From assembly GCA_021108035.1 (NCBI GenBank), contig JAIORQ010000050.1, forward strand, positions 1 to 64,000: a DNA stretch of 64,000 bases, given 5' to 3'. A program made the position numbers and the translations under genes. Source of the DNA: Bacteroidales bacterium (GTDB lineage Bacteria > Bacteroidota > Bacteroidia > Bacteroidales > JAADGE01). Every line of letters begins with the position of its first letter. Positions within the stretch are counted from its first letter, which is position 1. Positions 52,756 through 62,148 of this stretch are shown in pieces. Under the pieces are notes generated by a model. The model saw only the letters and a program-made list of their open reading frames with translations. It did not search any database and had not been told where the DNA came from.

Positions 52756-55527
52756 TCAATGCGCCTCCAACCAATTGCTTCCGGAATTGCTGTCAACAAT
52801 TAATTCAACTGTCAGTTTTGCTGCGTTTTCCATTTCTTCTGTAACAATTATTTGAGTTTTATTCAAGTCGTCTTTATGAACATCAAAAACTAACTCATCA
52901 TGCACTTGGAGGATCATATTTGCTTTTATATTTTCTTTTTTTAAACGGTTTTGGCAATTAATCATTGCAATTTTAATAATATCTGCGGCTGTTCCTTGTA
53001 TTGGTGCATTGATTGCATTACGTTCATCTTCGCTGCGGACAAACGAATTTCCGGAATTAATATTCAGCAATTGTCTTTTTCTTCCGTAAAGTGTTCTTAC
53101 AGATTCGTTATCCCTGCCTTTTTTTATGCTTTTATCCATATATCCTTTCACATCCGGATAATTAGAAAAATAGCCGTCAATCAAATCTTTTGCTTCACTT
53201 CTCGGAATATTAAGGTTTTGTGATAAGCCGAATGCTGATATTCCGTATATTATACCAAAATTTGCCGATTTAGCTTTGCTCCTCATATCTTTGTCAACTT
53301 CTTCAATCTTTACATTAAATATTTTCGAAGCAGTTGAAGCATGAATATCTTCATTATTGTTAAAAGCTCCAAGCATGTTTTTATCTTGACTCAGATGAGC
53401 CATAATTCGTAATTCTATTTGAGAATAATCGGCAGAGAACAACACCTGATTATTGTCTGACGGAATAAATGCTTCTCTGATTTTTCTTCCGTCTTCGGTT
53501 CTTATAGGTATATTTTGCAAATTAGGTTTCGTTGAACTTAATCGCCCGGTTACCGTAACAGCCTGATTATAGGAGGTGTGTATTTTTCCTGTTTTCGGAT
53601 TTATCAATTCCGGTAAAGCTCTAACATAGGTTGAAAGTAATTTTGCATAACCTCTGTAATCCAAAATTAAATTAATGATTTCGTGTTTATCTTTTAGTTT
53701 TTGTAATTCGTCTTCTCCTGTTGCATATTGTCCTGTTTTTGTCTTTTTCGGATTGTCAATTATTTTAAGTTTTTCAAAAAGGATTATTCCGAGTTGTTTT
53801 GGAGAGGCAATATTAAATTGTGTGCCGGCAACTTTATATATCTTTTTTTCTGTATCTTCAATTTTACTTGTTAATTCTGTCTCATAATTATTCAATTTTT
53901 CTTTACTTATCTTTACACCGCTTCTTTCCATATCTGCTAAAACATATACCAGCGGAAACTCAATTGTCTCTGCAAGTTTTTTCAATTCTTGATCTTCCTC
54001 AAGTTTCTTTTTCAAAATTTCTTTTAATTGTAAAGTTATATCAGCATCTTCTCCTGCATATTCTTTAACTTTTTTTACAGGAACACTTCTCATTGAAAGT
54101 TGATTTTTACCTTTTTTGCCGATAAGAGTTTCTATTGAAACAGGACTGTAATTTAAATAAGTTTCCGCTAAAATATTAAGATTATGTCTCTTTGCCGGTT
54201 CAAGAATATAATGAGCAAGCATTGTGTCAAAAACATTTCCGGTTACATTTATACCATGATTTGCAAGAATAATGATATCATATTTTATATTTTGCCCGAT
54301 TTTTTTAATTGATTTATTTTCTAAAACAGGTTTGAATTTTTCAATGATTTTTTGTGCTGAATTTTTATTTTCAGGTATCGGAACATAATAGGCTTCATAT
54401 TTTCTGTATGAAAAAGCAATACCGATAAGTTCTGCAAGATGCGGGTCGGTGCCGGTTGTTTCAGTATCAAAACAAAATTCATCTGTTTTTTCCAACTTGC
54501 CGACCAACTTTTCAATATCTTCTTCGGTTTCAATAAGAAGATAATTGTGTTCAGATGAGTTAATATCTTTAAAATCGGAAAAAACTTCAGTGGCGAGAAT
54601 TTCGGTTTTCGGACTTCCGAAAAGGCTGCCTTGCATAACATTTTGTTGCTGTTTTCCGGGTATAATTCTTTGTGAAAGAGCTCTGAAATCAAATTCTTTA
54701 AACAACTCTTCTAATTTCTTATAATTCGGTTCATTTCTTGTCAGTTCGTTTTCATTAAGATCAACCGGAACATTTAAAGCTATAGTTACAAGTTCTTTGG
54801 ACAGCTTAACTAATTCTCTGCTGTTTTCAACATTTTCTTTTTGCTTGCCTTTTAATTCGTTAATGTGTTCATAAATACCGTCAGTACTTTTATATTTTTT
54901 TATTAACATCATTGAAGTTTTTTCGCCTACACCGGGAATGCCGGGTATATTATCTGACGCATCGCCCCAAATTGCTAATATATCTATTACTTGTTCCGGG
55001 TTTTCAATATCGTATTTTTCACAAATTTCTTTTTTTCCGAGAATTTCAGCTTCATTTCCGCCTCTTTTGGGTTTATACATGAAGATATTTTCAGAAACTA
55101 ATTGTCCGTAATCTTTATCCGGTGTCATCATGTAAGTTGTAAAACCTGCTTTTTCTGCTTTTTTTGCAAGTGTGCCGATGGTATCATCAGCTTCATAGCC
55201 TTCAACTTCATAAATCGATATGTTAAAAGCCTTGATAACTTCCTTAATATGCGGAACAGATTTTAAAATATCTTCCGGTGTTGCATCTCTGTTTGCCTTA
55301 TATTTCGGAAACATTTTGTGTCTGAAATTAGGCGGCGGCGGATCAAAAACAACTGCAATATGTGTAGGTTTTTCTTTCTTTAAAATATCATAAAGCGTAT
55401 TTGTAAAACCAAGAATTGCAGAAGTATTTAAACCTTTAGAATTATATCGCGGGTTTTTTATAAATGCATAATAAGCTCTGAATATCAATGCGTATGCATC
55501 TAACAGGAATAATTTTTTTTCGTTCAT
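52756..55527 (-). CDS. polA: DNA polymerase I
   Basis: This 923-residue protein for Okazaki fragment processing and repair synthesis has three domains. The 5'-3' exonuclease (about 1-290) has VVFDPPPPNFRHK, EADDTIGTLA and GDASDNIPGIPGVGEKT. The 3'-5' exonuclease (about 320-510) has FCFDTETTGTDP, so proofreading residues are kept. The polymerase domain carries motif A FSADYSQIELRIMAHLS, motif B RSKAKSANFGIIYGISAFG and motif C QVHDELVFD. All key acidic residues are visible. It is read towards the SiaC-like gene and not obviously in an operon. Confidence 0.96.
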   Translation of the reverse strand: MNEKKLFLLDAYALIFRAYYAFIKNPRYNSKGLNTSAILGFTNTLYDILKKEKPTHIAVVFDPPPPNFRHKMFPKYKANRDATPEDILKSVPHIKEVIKAFNISIYEVEGYEADDTIGTLAKKAEKAGFTTYMMTPDKDYGQLVSENIFMYKPKRGGNEAEILGKKEICEKYDIENPEQVIDILAIWGDASDNIPGIPGVGEKTSMMLIKKYKSTDGIYEHINELKGKQKENVENSRELVKLSKELVTIALNVPVDLNENELTRNEPNYKKLEELFKEFDFRALSQRIIPGKQQQNVMQGSLFGSPKTEILATEVFSDFKDINSSEHNYLLIETEEDIEKLVGKLEKTDEFCFDTETTGTDPHLAELIGIAFSYRKYEAYYVPIPENKNSAQKIIEKFKPVLENKSIKKIGQNIKYDIIILANHGINVTGNVFDTMLAHYILEPAKRHNLNILAETYLNYSPVSIETLIGKKGKNQLSMRSVPVKKVKEYAGEDADITLQLKEILKKKLEEDQELKKLAETIEFPLVYVLADMERSGVKISKEKLNNYETELTSKIEDTEKKIYKVAGTQFNIASPKQLGIILFEKLKIIDNPKKTKTGQYATGEDELQKLKDKHEIINLILDYRGYAKLLSTYVRALPELINPKTGKIHTSYNQAVTVTGRLSSTKPNLQNIPIRTEDGRKIREAFIPSDNNQVLFSADYSQIELRIMAHLSQDKNMLGAFNNNEDIHASTASKIFNVKIEEVDKDMRSKAKSANFGIIYGISAFGLSQNLNIPRSEAKDLIDGYFSNYPDVKGYMDKSIKKGRDNESVRTLYGRKRQLLNINSGNSFVRSEDERNAINAPIQGTAADIIKIAMINCQNRLKKENIKANMILQVHDELVFDVHKDDLNKTQIIVTEEMENAAKLTVELIVDSNSGSNWLEAH

Positions 55528-55610
55528 ATTTTTAATGTCTTTTCGTTTTCTATTGACATTATTTCGTCAATTACTTGCGTTTTATAATCTGTTGTTTTCA
55601 TTATATTAGT

Positions 55611-56066
55611 TTAATCAATTTTATTGTCAGAAGCAAACCATTCAGCAAAAGATGTTTCGGTTTCATACAATCTGACAGAAAACAATTCAATATTTTCCGG
55701 TAAGTGCTTTTTTACAATGTCTGCAAAATTTGTAACCATGTTTTCACAGGTCGGTTGATAATCTGTTTTAATAAAACGTTCAAACATTTCAGGAGCATTA
55801 ATAAAACTTTTATAAGGAGCATTTTTGTTTAATATCACTGCATGATCAAATACATCAACGATATTTGTTTTGACAATTTTTTTAAGATCACCAAAATCAA
55901 TTACCATTCCGTGTTTCGGATCTTCTGTATTATTAACAGGCATTCCTAAAACAGTTACAAACAATTTATAAGTATGTCCGTGGATGTTTTTGCATTTACC
56001 GTCATAATTCCAAAGAGCATGTGCTGCTTCAAAATTAAATTGTTTTGTTACTCTGATTTTATTCAT
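55611..56066 (-). CDS. queD: 6-carboxy-tetrahydropterin synthase (QueD)
   Basis: This 151-residue enzyme makes 6-carboxy-tetrahydropterin on the queuosine pathway. Zinc ligands are the His residues in FEAAHALW and NIHGHTYKL. The catalytic Cys is in YDGKCKNIHGH. Further motifs are MVIDFGDLKKIV, VFDHAVILN and PTCENM. It is separated from the ArsR-type gene upstream by a terminator, so it is probably transcribed independently. A 6-pyruvoyl-tetrahydropterin synthase is the alternative but fits bacteria less well. Confidence 0.92.
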   Translation of the reverse strand: MNKIRVTKQFNFEAAHALWNYDGKCKNIHGHTYKLFVTVLGMPVNNTEDPKHGMVIDFGDLKKIVKTNIVDVFDHAVILNKNAPYKSFINAPEMFERFIKTDYQPTCENMVTNFADIVKKHLPENIELFSVRLYETETSFAEWFASDNKID

Positions 56067-56134
56067 GAATAATGTTTAAAAACTCTGAACAAATAATGGT
56101 TTTAATTCCAAATATTATTTCACAAATATAAAAA

Positions 56135-56157
56135 AACCGCAGATTAATACTGCGGTT
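56135..56157 (-). terminator. Intrinsic terminator after the ArsR-type gene
   Basis: Arms AACCGCAG (56135-56142) and CTGCGGTT (56150-56157) pair perfectly around a 7-base loop. On the minus strand the stem is followed by TTTTT. It separates the ArsR-type gene from queD. Confidence 0.85.
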
Positions 56158-56203
56158 CTGTTGTAATAAATTATATTATAATTTTTTGGTCGAAAAAAAT
56201 TAA

Positions 56204-56509
56204 TTATTCACATCCGACACATTTATTTAAACATTCAATAATGTGTTCAAGATTTTTGTTTTTTAAAAAATAATAAGAATTTTTTCCTTTTCTTTCAGAT
56301 TTCAAAACACCTTTGTCTTTTAGTATTCCGAGATGATGAGATGTTGTTGATTGTTCAATACCGAGTGTTGTATGTATTTCAGAAACAGTCAATCTTGTCT
56401 CGTTATTTAATAAATTTAAGATTGCAACACGCATAGGGTGAGCCATAGCTTTCAGCATTGTTGCGGCTGTTTCAAGTTTTTCGGGGCTGATTTTAAAAGA
56501 TTTTTTCAT
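56204..56509 (-). CDS. ArsR/SmtB-family transcriptional regulator
   Basis: This roughly 101-residue winged-helix regulator has LKAMAHPMRVAILNLL (about 18-33), the recognition helix region TLGIEQSTTSHHLGILKDKGVL, and the wing RKGKNSYYFL. The C-terminus ends NKCVGCE; these two Cys could form part of a sensing site, but the usual ELCVCDL-type metal motif is absent, so the inducer is not obvious. The ATG at 56509 fits the family start better than a TTG at 56527. A TATTTTTG -7-like element lies just upstream, and a 14-bp palindrome further out may be its own operator. Confidence 0.85.
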   Translation of the reverse strand: MKKSFKISPEKLETAATMLKAMAHPMRVAILNLLNNETRLTVSEIHTTLGIEQSTTSHHLGILKDKGVLKSERKGKNSYYFLKNKNLEHIIECLNKCVGCE

Positions 56510-56554
56510 TTTTATAATTTTATACAAAAATAAAAATGAAATATTTTAATGCAA

Positions 56555-56568
56555 ATGATAATTATCAT
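56555..56568. promoter_or_regulatory. 14-bp palindrome, possible ArsR-type operator
   Basis: ATGATAATTATCAT is a perfect palindrome about 46 bases before the ArsR-type start codon, near where the promoter should be. Autoregulation by ArsR proteins through such sites is common. No binding data exist. Confidence 0.45.
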
Positions 56569-56817
56569 ATTTAGATATTTACATGAATTTGTTTGTTATG
56601 TATTCGGTCTAAAAGTATTATAAGTTGAATTATTTCCGGTTGTCATAAGATAGACTTTAAAGTCTTCGATAAACTTACATTTTATGTTTTCTTTCAAAAT
56701 TTTATAAACGTGTGTGTAAACCTGTTACGCAACAATCAAAAAAACTTGTATTTATATGAATTTTATATTACCTTTTAGCTCTTATTTCTGATAAAATACT
56801 AATTTAAAACAATAAAA

Positions 56818-59800
56818 ATGAAGAAATTAACTATCCTGTTCATCCTGACAATTATTTCGCAAATATTGTTTGCCCAACAAGACAGTCTGAATAATGAATT
56901 ATTTAAAACTGTCAGAAAGTACCGTACAAGAAATGTTTATGATCTTAACAAAATACAACAATTAATAGATAAAGGAGCAGATATAAATGCCGGATTCGGT
57001 GAAGATAATGATCCGCTTTTATTTTATGCTGTCAGGTGGTGCAGGGATTACAGCAAGGATATTAAATTAATAAAATATCTTGTTGAAAAAGGAGCAGATA
57101 TTAATGCAGTGAATAAATTTAATAATAATGCCTTGTATTATTCTACCGATACAAGAAATCTTTATGTGGCGAGGTATTTATTGGAAAAAGGAATTAATGT
57201 TAATAATAAAAATTCAGACAACAGAACAGCTTTGCACAATGCTGCAGAAAGAGACGGAATAGTTGAAACTTTACTTGAAAACAATGCAGATCCTGATATT
57301 CAGATTACCGGGAAAGAATTCAAAGGTTGGACAGCTCTTATGCTTGCAGGATATAAAGGGCACATGGATGAATTCCAAGCTTTACTGGATGCAGGAGCAG
57401 ACACTGATATTAAAAACGCTGACGGGAAAACTGTTTGGGAAATAGAACCATATGACAAAATATCACTCTTGCACCATGCAGTAAAACATAAAAAAATTGT
57501 GAAACTTCTTCTTGAAAAAGAATTTGACCCAAATTTACAAACTGATGACGGCAGTACGCCTCTAATGTATGCAGGACGTTGGGGATATATTGATGTTTTT
57601 CAATTGTTATTGGATAATGGTGCAGATATTACAATTAAAAACAACAAAGGAAAAGCTGTTTGGGAGTTAAGCTATGAAGATAGTATTACGGTACTGCACT
57701 ATGCTGCAAGAAAAAATAATACTGATATTTGTAAAATCTTGGTTGAAATCGGTGCCGAAGTTAATGCAAGAATATCGGAAAGTAAATATGAGTTTAATAA
57801 TCCCGGATTTACTCCTTTACTTTTTGCGATACAAAATAATAATCATGAACTTGTCAAATATTTTATTGAAACCGGTGCTGATGTTAATGATACATTTCCT
57901 GAAGTCAATGATGAATATCCGTTATGGACAGCTTTACATTTTGCTGCAAAGCAAAATAATTTAAACTCTGTATTGACTTCGGTTAATAATAATGCAGATA
58001 AAGAAGCACTGACAAAGAACGGATATACCGCTTCAGATATTGCAAAAAATTACGGGTCTGACAATGTACATTTCTTCTTACAAAATCCAAAAAAGAACAG
58101 AATATTTGCTCTTTATAAGACCAAGCATTATAAAGAAATGTATAGTTTATTAAAGCAAGATAACAGTTTATTGAATTATCAAAATCAAGACGGGAAAACA
58201 CTTTTACACTTGTGTATAACAGATTGTAATATGGATGTGCTGAAAAAATTGTTAAAGTTCAAACCGGATTTAAATGTGAAAGATAAAACCGGTGAAACAA
58301 TTCTTTTTCGTTCAGTATTACTTGATAAAAAAGACTTTGTAAAATTGTTGATCAGTAAAGGTTCAGATGTAAACATTCCTAATAATGATGGGTACACATC
58401 GCTTTATATTGCTAAAAAAAATAAAAATAAAATAATTGAGACATTATTGGTCGATAAAGGAGCAAAACAATCAAATATAAATGCAAAACTTATTTTACCT
58501 GTTAATCAAGCCGGTAATTTTTATTCTGTATTGTTTACGGCTGACAATACTAAAATTTTATCCGGTTCAGAAAAAAATATTAAACTGTGGGATATTGAAA
58601 CAGGAAAGGAAATTAAAACCTACATCGGCCATAAGAGCAGGGTATATTCAATAGTTCTTTCTCCGGACGGTACTCAAATGGTATCAGGTTCATTGGATAA
58701 AACCATAAAATTATGGGATGTTTCAACCGGAATTGAAATCAGAACTTTTATCGGTCACACCGACAGAATTAATTCCCTTGCATTTTCACCGGACGGTACA
58801 AAAATAATTTCCTGTTCGGGTGACGGAACAATAAAGTTATGGGATGTTACAACAGGGAATATTATTAAAACATTTAAAGATGATAAATATGATGTTACAT
58901 CTTATGCTTTTTCGCCTGACAACACAAAAATTATTTACGGTTTTGATAAGATGATCAAATTGTGGGATATTGCCACAGGTAAAGAAATCAAAACTTATGA
59001 GGGACATACCGGAAATATTACATCAGTTGCTTTTTCACCGGACGGCAATCAAATAGTTTCCTGTTCCACGGATAAAACAATTAAATTATGGAATGTAGCA
59101 TCAGGCAAAGAAATTAATACTTTTAAAGGAAACAAGGATAAGGTTTTTTATTTATCATTTTCCTCAAACGGTATAAATATAATTTCAAGTTCTGCAGGTA
59201 ATACTTTTAAGTTCCGGGATGTTTATTCCGGGAAAGAAATAAGAACCTTTAAAGGGCATTCACATGTAGTTAAATCGGCTGTGTTATCATCTGACGGAAC
59301 AAAAATAATTTCCGGTTCAAAGGATAAAACGATAAAATTATGGGATGTAGAAACCGGATATTTGTTAAAAACTTTTAAAGAGCATACAAATCCTGTTACA
59401 TCAATATCAAAATCATCAGACGAAAAAAAATTACTTTTCAATACTGAAAGCAAAAATAAGATATTTTGGGATGTAGAGAAAGGCCTTGATATTAAAACCT
59501 ATGAAAACTATAATAATTATGGTTATTCTATAGATTTATCTCCTGACGGAACAAAAATAATTTTTGATTACGATAATCGCGATATAAAATTATGGGATAT
59601 AAAAACCGGTGATGTCATTAAAACGTTTAACGGGATTTCTAAATGGAATAAATTAGTAGTATTTTCACCTGACGGTACAAAAATAATTTCAGAGTCAATA
59701 AATAATACTCTACAATTATGGGATATTACAACCGGAAAGGTAATTAAAACATTTTCATGGAAGAATCATACACCTGATGATAATCAATGGATTAAATCCC

Positions 59801-62070
59801 TTGCTTTCTCCTGTGACGGGACAAGAATCACAGCTTGTTTAAATAAATGTATTAAACTTTGGGATATTGAAACAGGCAAAGAAATCAGAACTTTTAGAGA
59901 ACATGAAATCGGTCGGTTTCATGATTATAATTTTGTTAGTTCTGCAGCAATTTCCGATGACGGTACAAAAATAATTTCCGGTTCAAAAAATAATAATATT
60001 ATACTGTGGGATGCTGATACAGGTAAGAATATCAAAACCTTTAAAGGACATACCGATAATGTTAATTCTTTAGTTTTTTTCTCTGACGGGTCAAAAATAC
60101 TTTCAGCTTCTTCAGATAACAGTATTAAGTTGTGGAATGTAAAAACCGGGAAAGAAATAAGAACCTTTAAAGGGCATATGGGAAATGTAAATTCTGCTGT
60201 TTTTTTCAAGGACGAAACAAAAATTATTTCAGGATCTTCAGATAACAGTATTAAATTATGGAATGTAGAAACAGGAAATGAACTCGTTTCAATAATTGCA
60301 ATCGACAGCACAAATTGGGCAGTATATTCACCGACCGGTTTGTTTGATGCAACACCCGGGGCTATGGATAAAATGCACTATGTTGTAGGACAGGATATAA
60401 TTGAACTTAACCAACTTAAAGATCGCTATTATGAACCCGGTTTACTTCGTAAAATCATGAAAGGGGAAAAATTAAGGGATGTTCACGGGTTTAATGATAT
60501 AAAATTACCGCCTCATATAGAGCTTTCGCCCATATTACACGGCAAAATTGATATCAAAATCAAAAACAACCAAGCCGGTGGTATCGGACCCATACAAGTT
60601 TTTGTAAACGGTAAAGAAATTATTGATGATGCAAGAAGATATTCCTCAATTTACAAAACTGAAAATGACTTAAAGATCATAAATGAAAAAGACAGTATCC
60701 GGATATCAATTGATATTACCGGATTTGAAAGATATTTATTACCAAATGAAGAAAATATTATCAGTGTAAGAGCATATAACGGTGAAAATTATATTATCAG
60801 CCGTCCGGAGATTATCAAATATACCCCGCCGAAAAAAGATGTTTATGACAAAAACTTAATTCCTGATGTTTACATCCTTTCAATAGGAACTTCCGAATAT
60901 TATAATTCAGGTCTTAATTTACGTTTTGCTGCAAAAGATGCAAGAGATATAGCAACCGGATTGCAAATAGCTGCAAACAGATTATTCGGTGAAGATAAAG
61001 TTCATACATATTTATTCACTTCGCCTTTATCAAATGAGATGAAAATGATTAACGGGGAAGTAACTATCAGTAACTTCAATAAAGTTTTTGAACAGATAGG
61101 ATATGATGTTACAGCAGATGATATTGTTATTGTCTATCTTGCCGGACACGGTATGAATATTGATTCGGAAGGTGACGGCGGTGATTTCTATTATTTAACA
61201 CAAGACGCACATTCAAACGAATTTTCAGCATATTCCGACCAGTCTATTCGAGAAAAAGAAACTTTAGCCGGTTCCGATATTATTAAATTAATGAACAAAC
61301 TCCCCGCAAATAAGCAAGTCTTGATCATTGATGCATGTCATTCCGGAAAAGCTGTTGAAAATTTAATGGCAAGTCGTGATATGTCTTCAAGTACTATTAG
61401 GGCATTAGATCGTATGAGAGACAGGACAGGTATGCATATAATAACCGGCAGTACTGCGGATGCCGTCAGTTATGAAAGCAATCAATTCGGACAAGGTATT
61501 TTAACATACAGTTTGCTTGAAGGATTAAAAGGAGCTTCACTAAAAGAAGGTAAGTTTGTTGATGTAATGCTTTGGTTTCAACGTGCAAAAAACCGTGTAC
61601 CTGATTTGGCATCAGGCTTAGGAGGCATCCAAGATCCTGTGATATTCAGTCCTTATGTTGAAGGAAAATACAAAGAAGGGGCTGAAAGTTTTGAAATTGG
61701 AGAATTAAATTCTGATGATAAAAAACTTATTCCTTTAGCTGACAGCAAACCAATTTTTGTATTATCATTATTCAATGATGCTGATAATTTTGACGATCAT
61801 TTAGAGATAAGTGAAAAAGTTGATGAAAAGTTACGAGATTTGACAGCTAAAGGCAGTGATGCACCTTTAATACTTTTAGAAACACGTAATTTTCCGTCTG
61901 CTTATAAATTAAGAGGTCAATATAAAGTTACAGGAGATAAAATTAATCTTAAAGTAAATTTATTTAAAGGGAAAGATATTATACAATCATTCGAATTCAC
62001 AGGCAATAAAAATGAGATTAACTCTATAAATCAAAAGATTATTGATGAGATATTATTAATAAAAATATAA
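56818..62070 (+). CDS. Exported ankyrin-WD40-caspase fusion protein
   Basis: This is a 1750-residue protein with a signal peptide (MKKLTILFILTIISQILFAQ), so it acts outside the cytoplasm. Domains in order: about 13-15 ankyrin repeats (about 30-560, xxLLExGADxNxxxxxGxTxL); fourteen WD40 repeats (about 562-1160, each ending like IKLWDxxTGKEIKTFxGH), enough for two seven-bladed propellers; a linker (about 1165-1345) with a beta-rich segment; a caspase/C14-like peptidase domain (about 1348-1600) with His1444 in YLAGHGMN and Cys1507 in IIDACHSG; and a C-terminal domain of about 120 residues, unrecognised. The catalytic pair is intact. WD40-caspase proteins occur in bacteria, but the added ankyrin array and export signal are unusual. 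Ankyrin and WD40 parts probably bind partners that control or feed the peptidase. Confidence 0.93.
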   Translation: MKKLTILFILTIISQILFAQQDSLNNELFKTVRKYRTRNVYDLNKIQQLIDKGADINAGFGEDNDPLLFYAVRWCRDYSKDIKLIKYLVEKGADINAVNKFNNNALYYSTDTRNLYVARYLLEKGINVNNKNSDNRTALHNAAERDGIVETLLENNADPDIQITGKEFKGWTALMLAGYKGHMDEFQALLDAGADTDIKNADGKTVWEIEPYDKISLLHHAVKHKKIVKLLLEKEFDPNLQTDDGSTPLMYAGRWGYIDVFQLLLDNGADITIKNNKGKAVWELSYEDSITVLHYAARKNNTDICKILVEIGAEVNARISESKYEFNNPGFTPLLFAIQNNNHELVKYFIETGADVNDTFPEVNDEYPLWTALHFAAKQNNLNSVLTSVNNNADKEALTKNGYTASDIAKNYGSDNVHFFLQNPKKNRIFALYKTKHYKEMYSLLKQDNSLLNYQNQDGKTLLHLCITDCNMDVLKKLLKFKPDLNVKDKTGETILFRSVLLDKKDFVKLLISKGSDVNIPNNDGYTSLYIAKKNKNKIIETLLVDKGAKQSNINAKLILPVNQAGNFYSVLFTADNTKILSGSEKNIKLWDIETGKEIKTYIGHKSRVYSIVLSPDGTQMVSGSLDKTIKLWDVSTGIEIRTFIGHTDRINSLAFSPDGTKIISCSGDGTIKLWDVTTGNIIKTFKDDKYDVTSYAFSPDNTKIIYGFDKMIKLWDIATGKEIKTYEGHTGNITSVAFSPDGNQIVSCSTDKTIKLWNVASGKEINTFKGNKDKVFYLSFSSNGINIISSSAGNTFKFRDVYSGKEIRTFKGHSHVVKSAVLSSDGTKIISGSKDKTIKLWDVETGYLLKTFKEHTNPVTSISKSSDEKKLLFNTESKNKIFWDVEKGLDIKTYENYNNYGYSIDLSPDGTKIIFDYDNRDIKLWDIKTGDVIKTFNGISKWNKLVVFSPDGTKIISESINNTLQLWDITTGKVIKTFSWKNHTPDDNQWIKSLAFSCDGTRITACLNKCIKLWDIETGKEIRTFREHEIGRFHDYNFVSSAAISDDGTKIISGSKNNNIILWDADTGKNIKTFKGHTDNVNSLVFFSDGSKILSASSDNSIKLWNVKTGKEIRTFKGHMGNVNSAVFFKDETKIISGSSDNSIKLWNVETGNELVSIIAIDSTNWAVYSPTGLFDATPGAMDKMHYVVGQDIIELNQLKDRYYEPGLLRKIMKGEKLRDVHGFNDIKLPPHIELSPILHGKIDIKIKNNQAGGIGPIQVFVNGKEIIDDARRYSSIYKTENDLKIINEKDSIRISIDITGFERYLLPNEENIISVRAYNGENYIISRPEIIKYTPPKKDVYDKNLIPDVYILSIGTSEYYNSGLNLRFAAKDARDIATGLQIAANRLFGEDKVHTYLFTSPLSNEMKMINGEVTISNFNKVFEQIGYDVTADDIVIVYLAGHGMNIDSEGDGGDFYYLTQDAHSNEFSAYSDQSIREKETLAGSDIIKLMNKLPANKQVLIIDACHSGKAVENLMASRDMSSSTIRALDRMRDRTGMHIITGSTADAVSYESNQFGQGILTYSLLEGLKGASLKEGKFVDVMLWFQRAKNRVPDLASGLGGIQDPVIFSPYVEGKYKEGAESFEIGELNSDDKKLIPLADSKPIFVLSLFNDADNFDDHLEISEKVDEKLRDLTAKGSDAPLILLETRNFPSAYKLRGQYKVTGDKINLKVNLFKGKDIIQSFEFTGNKNEINSINQKIIDEILLIKI

Positions 62071-62148
62071 AAATGTTTTTTTTTAATATGTGAAATTTAA
62101 GATATTACTCTTTTTTCTTAACCAAAGACTCAACTTAATATTATAAAA

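Noticed and set aside
54321-54692. A 123-codon minus-strand frame inside polA
   Set aside because: It overlaps the exonuclease domain of polA in another frame and has no independent support.
59925-60311. A 128-codon minus-strand frame with an internal repeat opposite the WD40 region
   Set aside because: Its repetition is only the mirror of the WD40 repeats on the coding strand.
56818-62070. Repeat array read as CRISPR or DNA-level satellite
   Set aside because: The repeats are protein-level (ankyrin and WD40) with diverged codons; there are no identical direct repeats with unique spacers.
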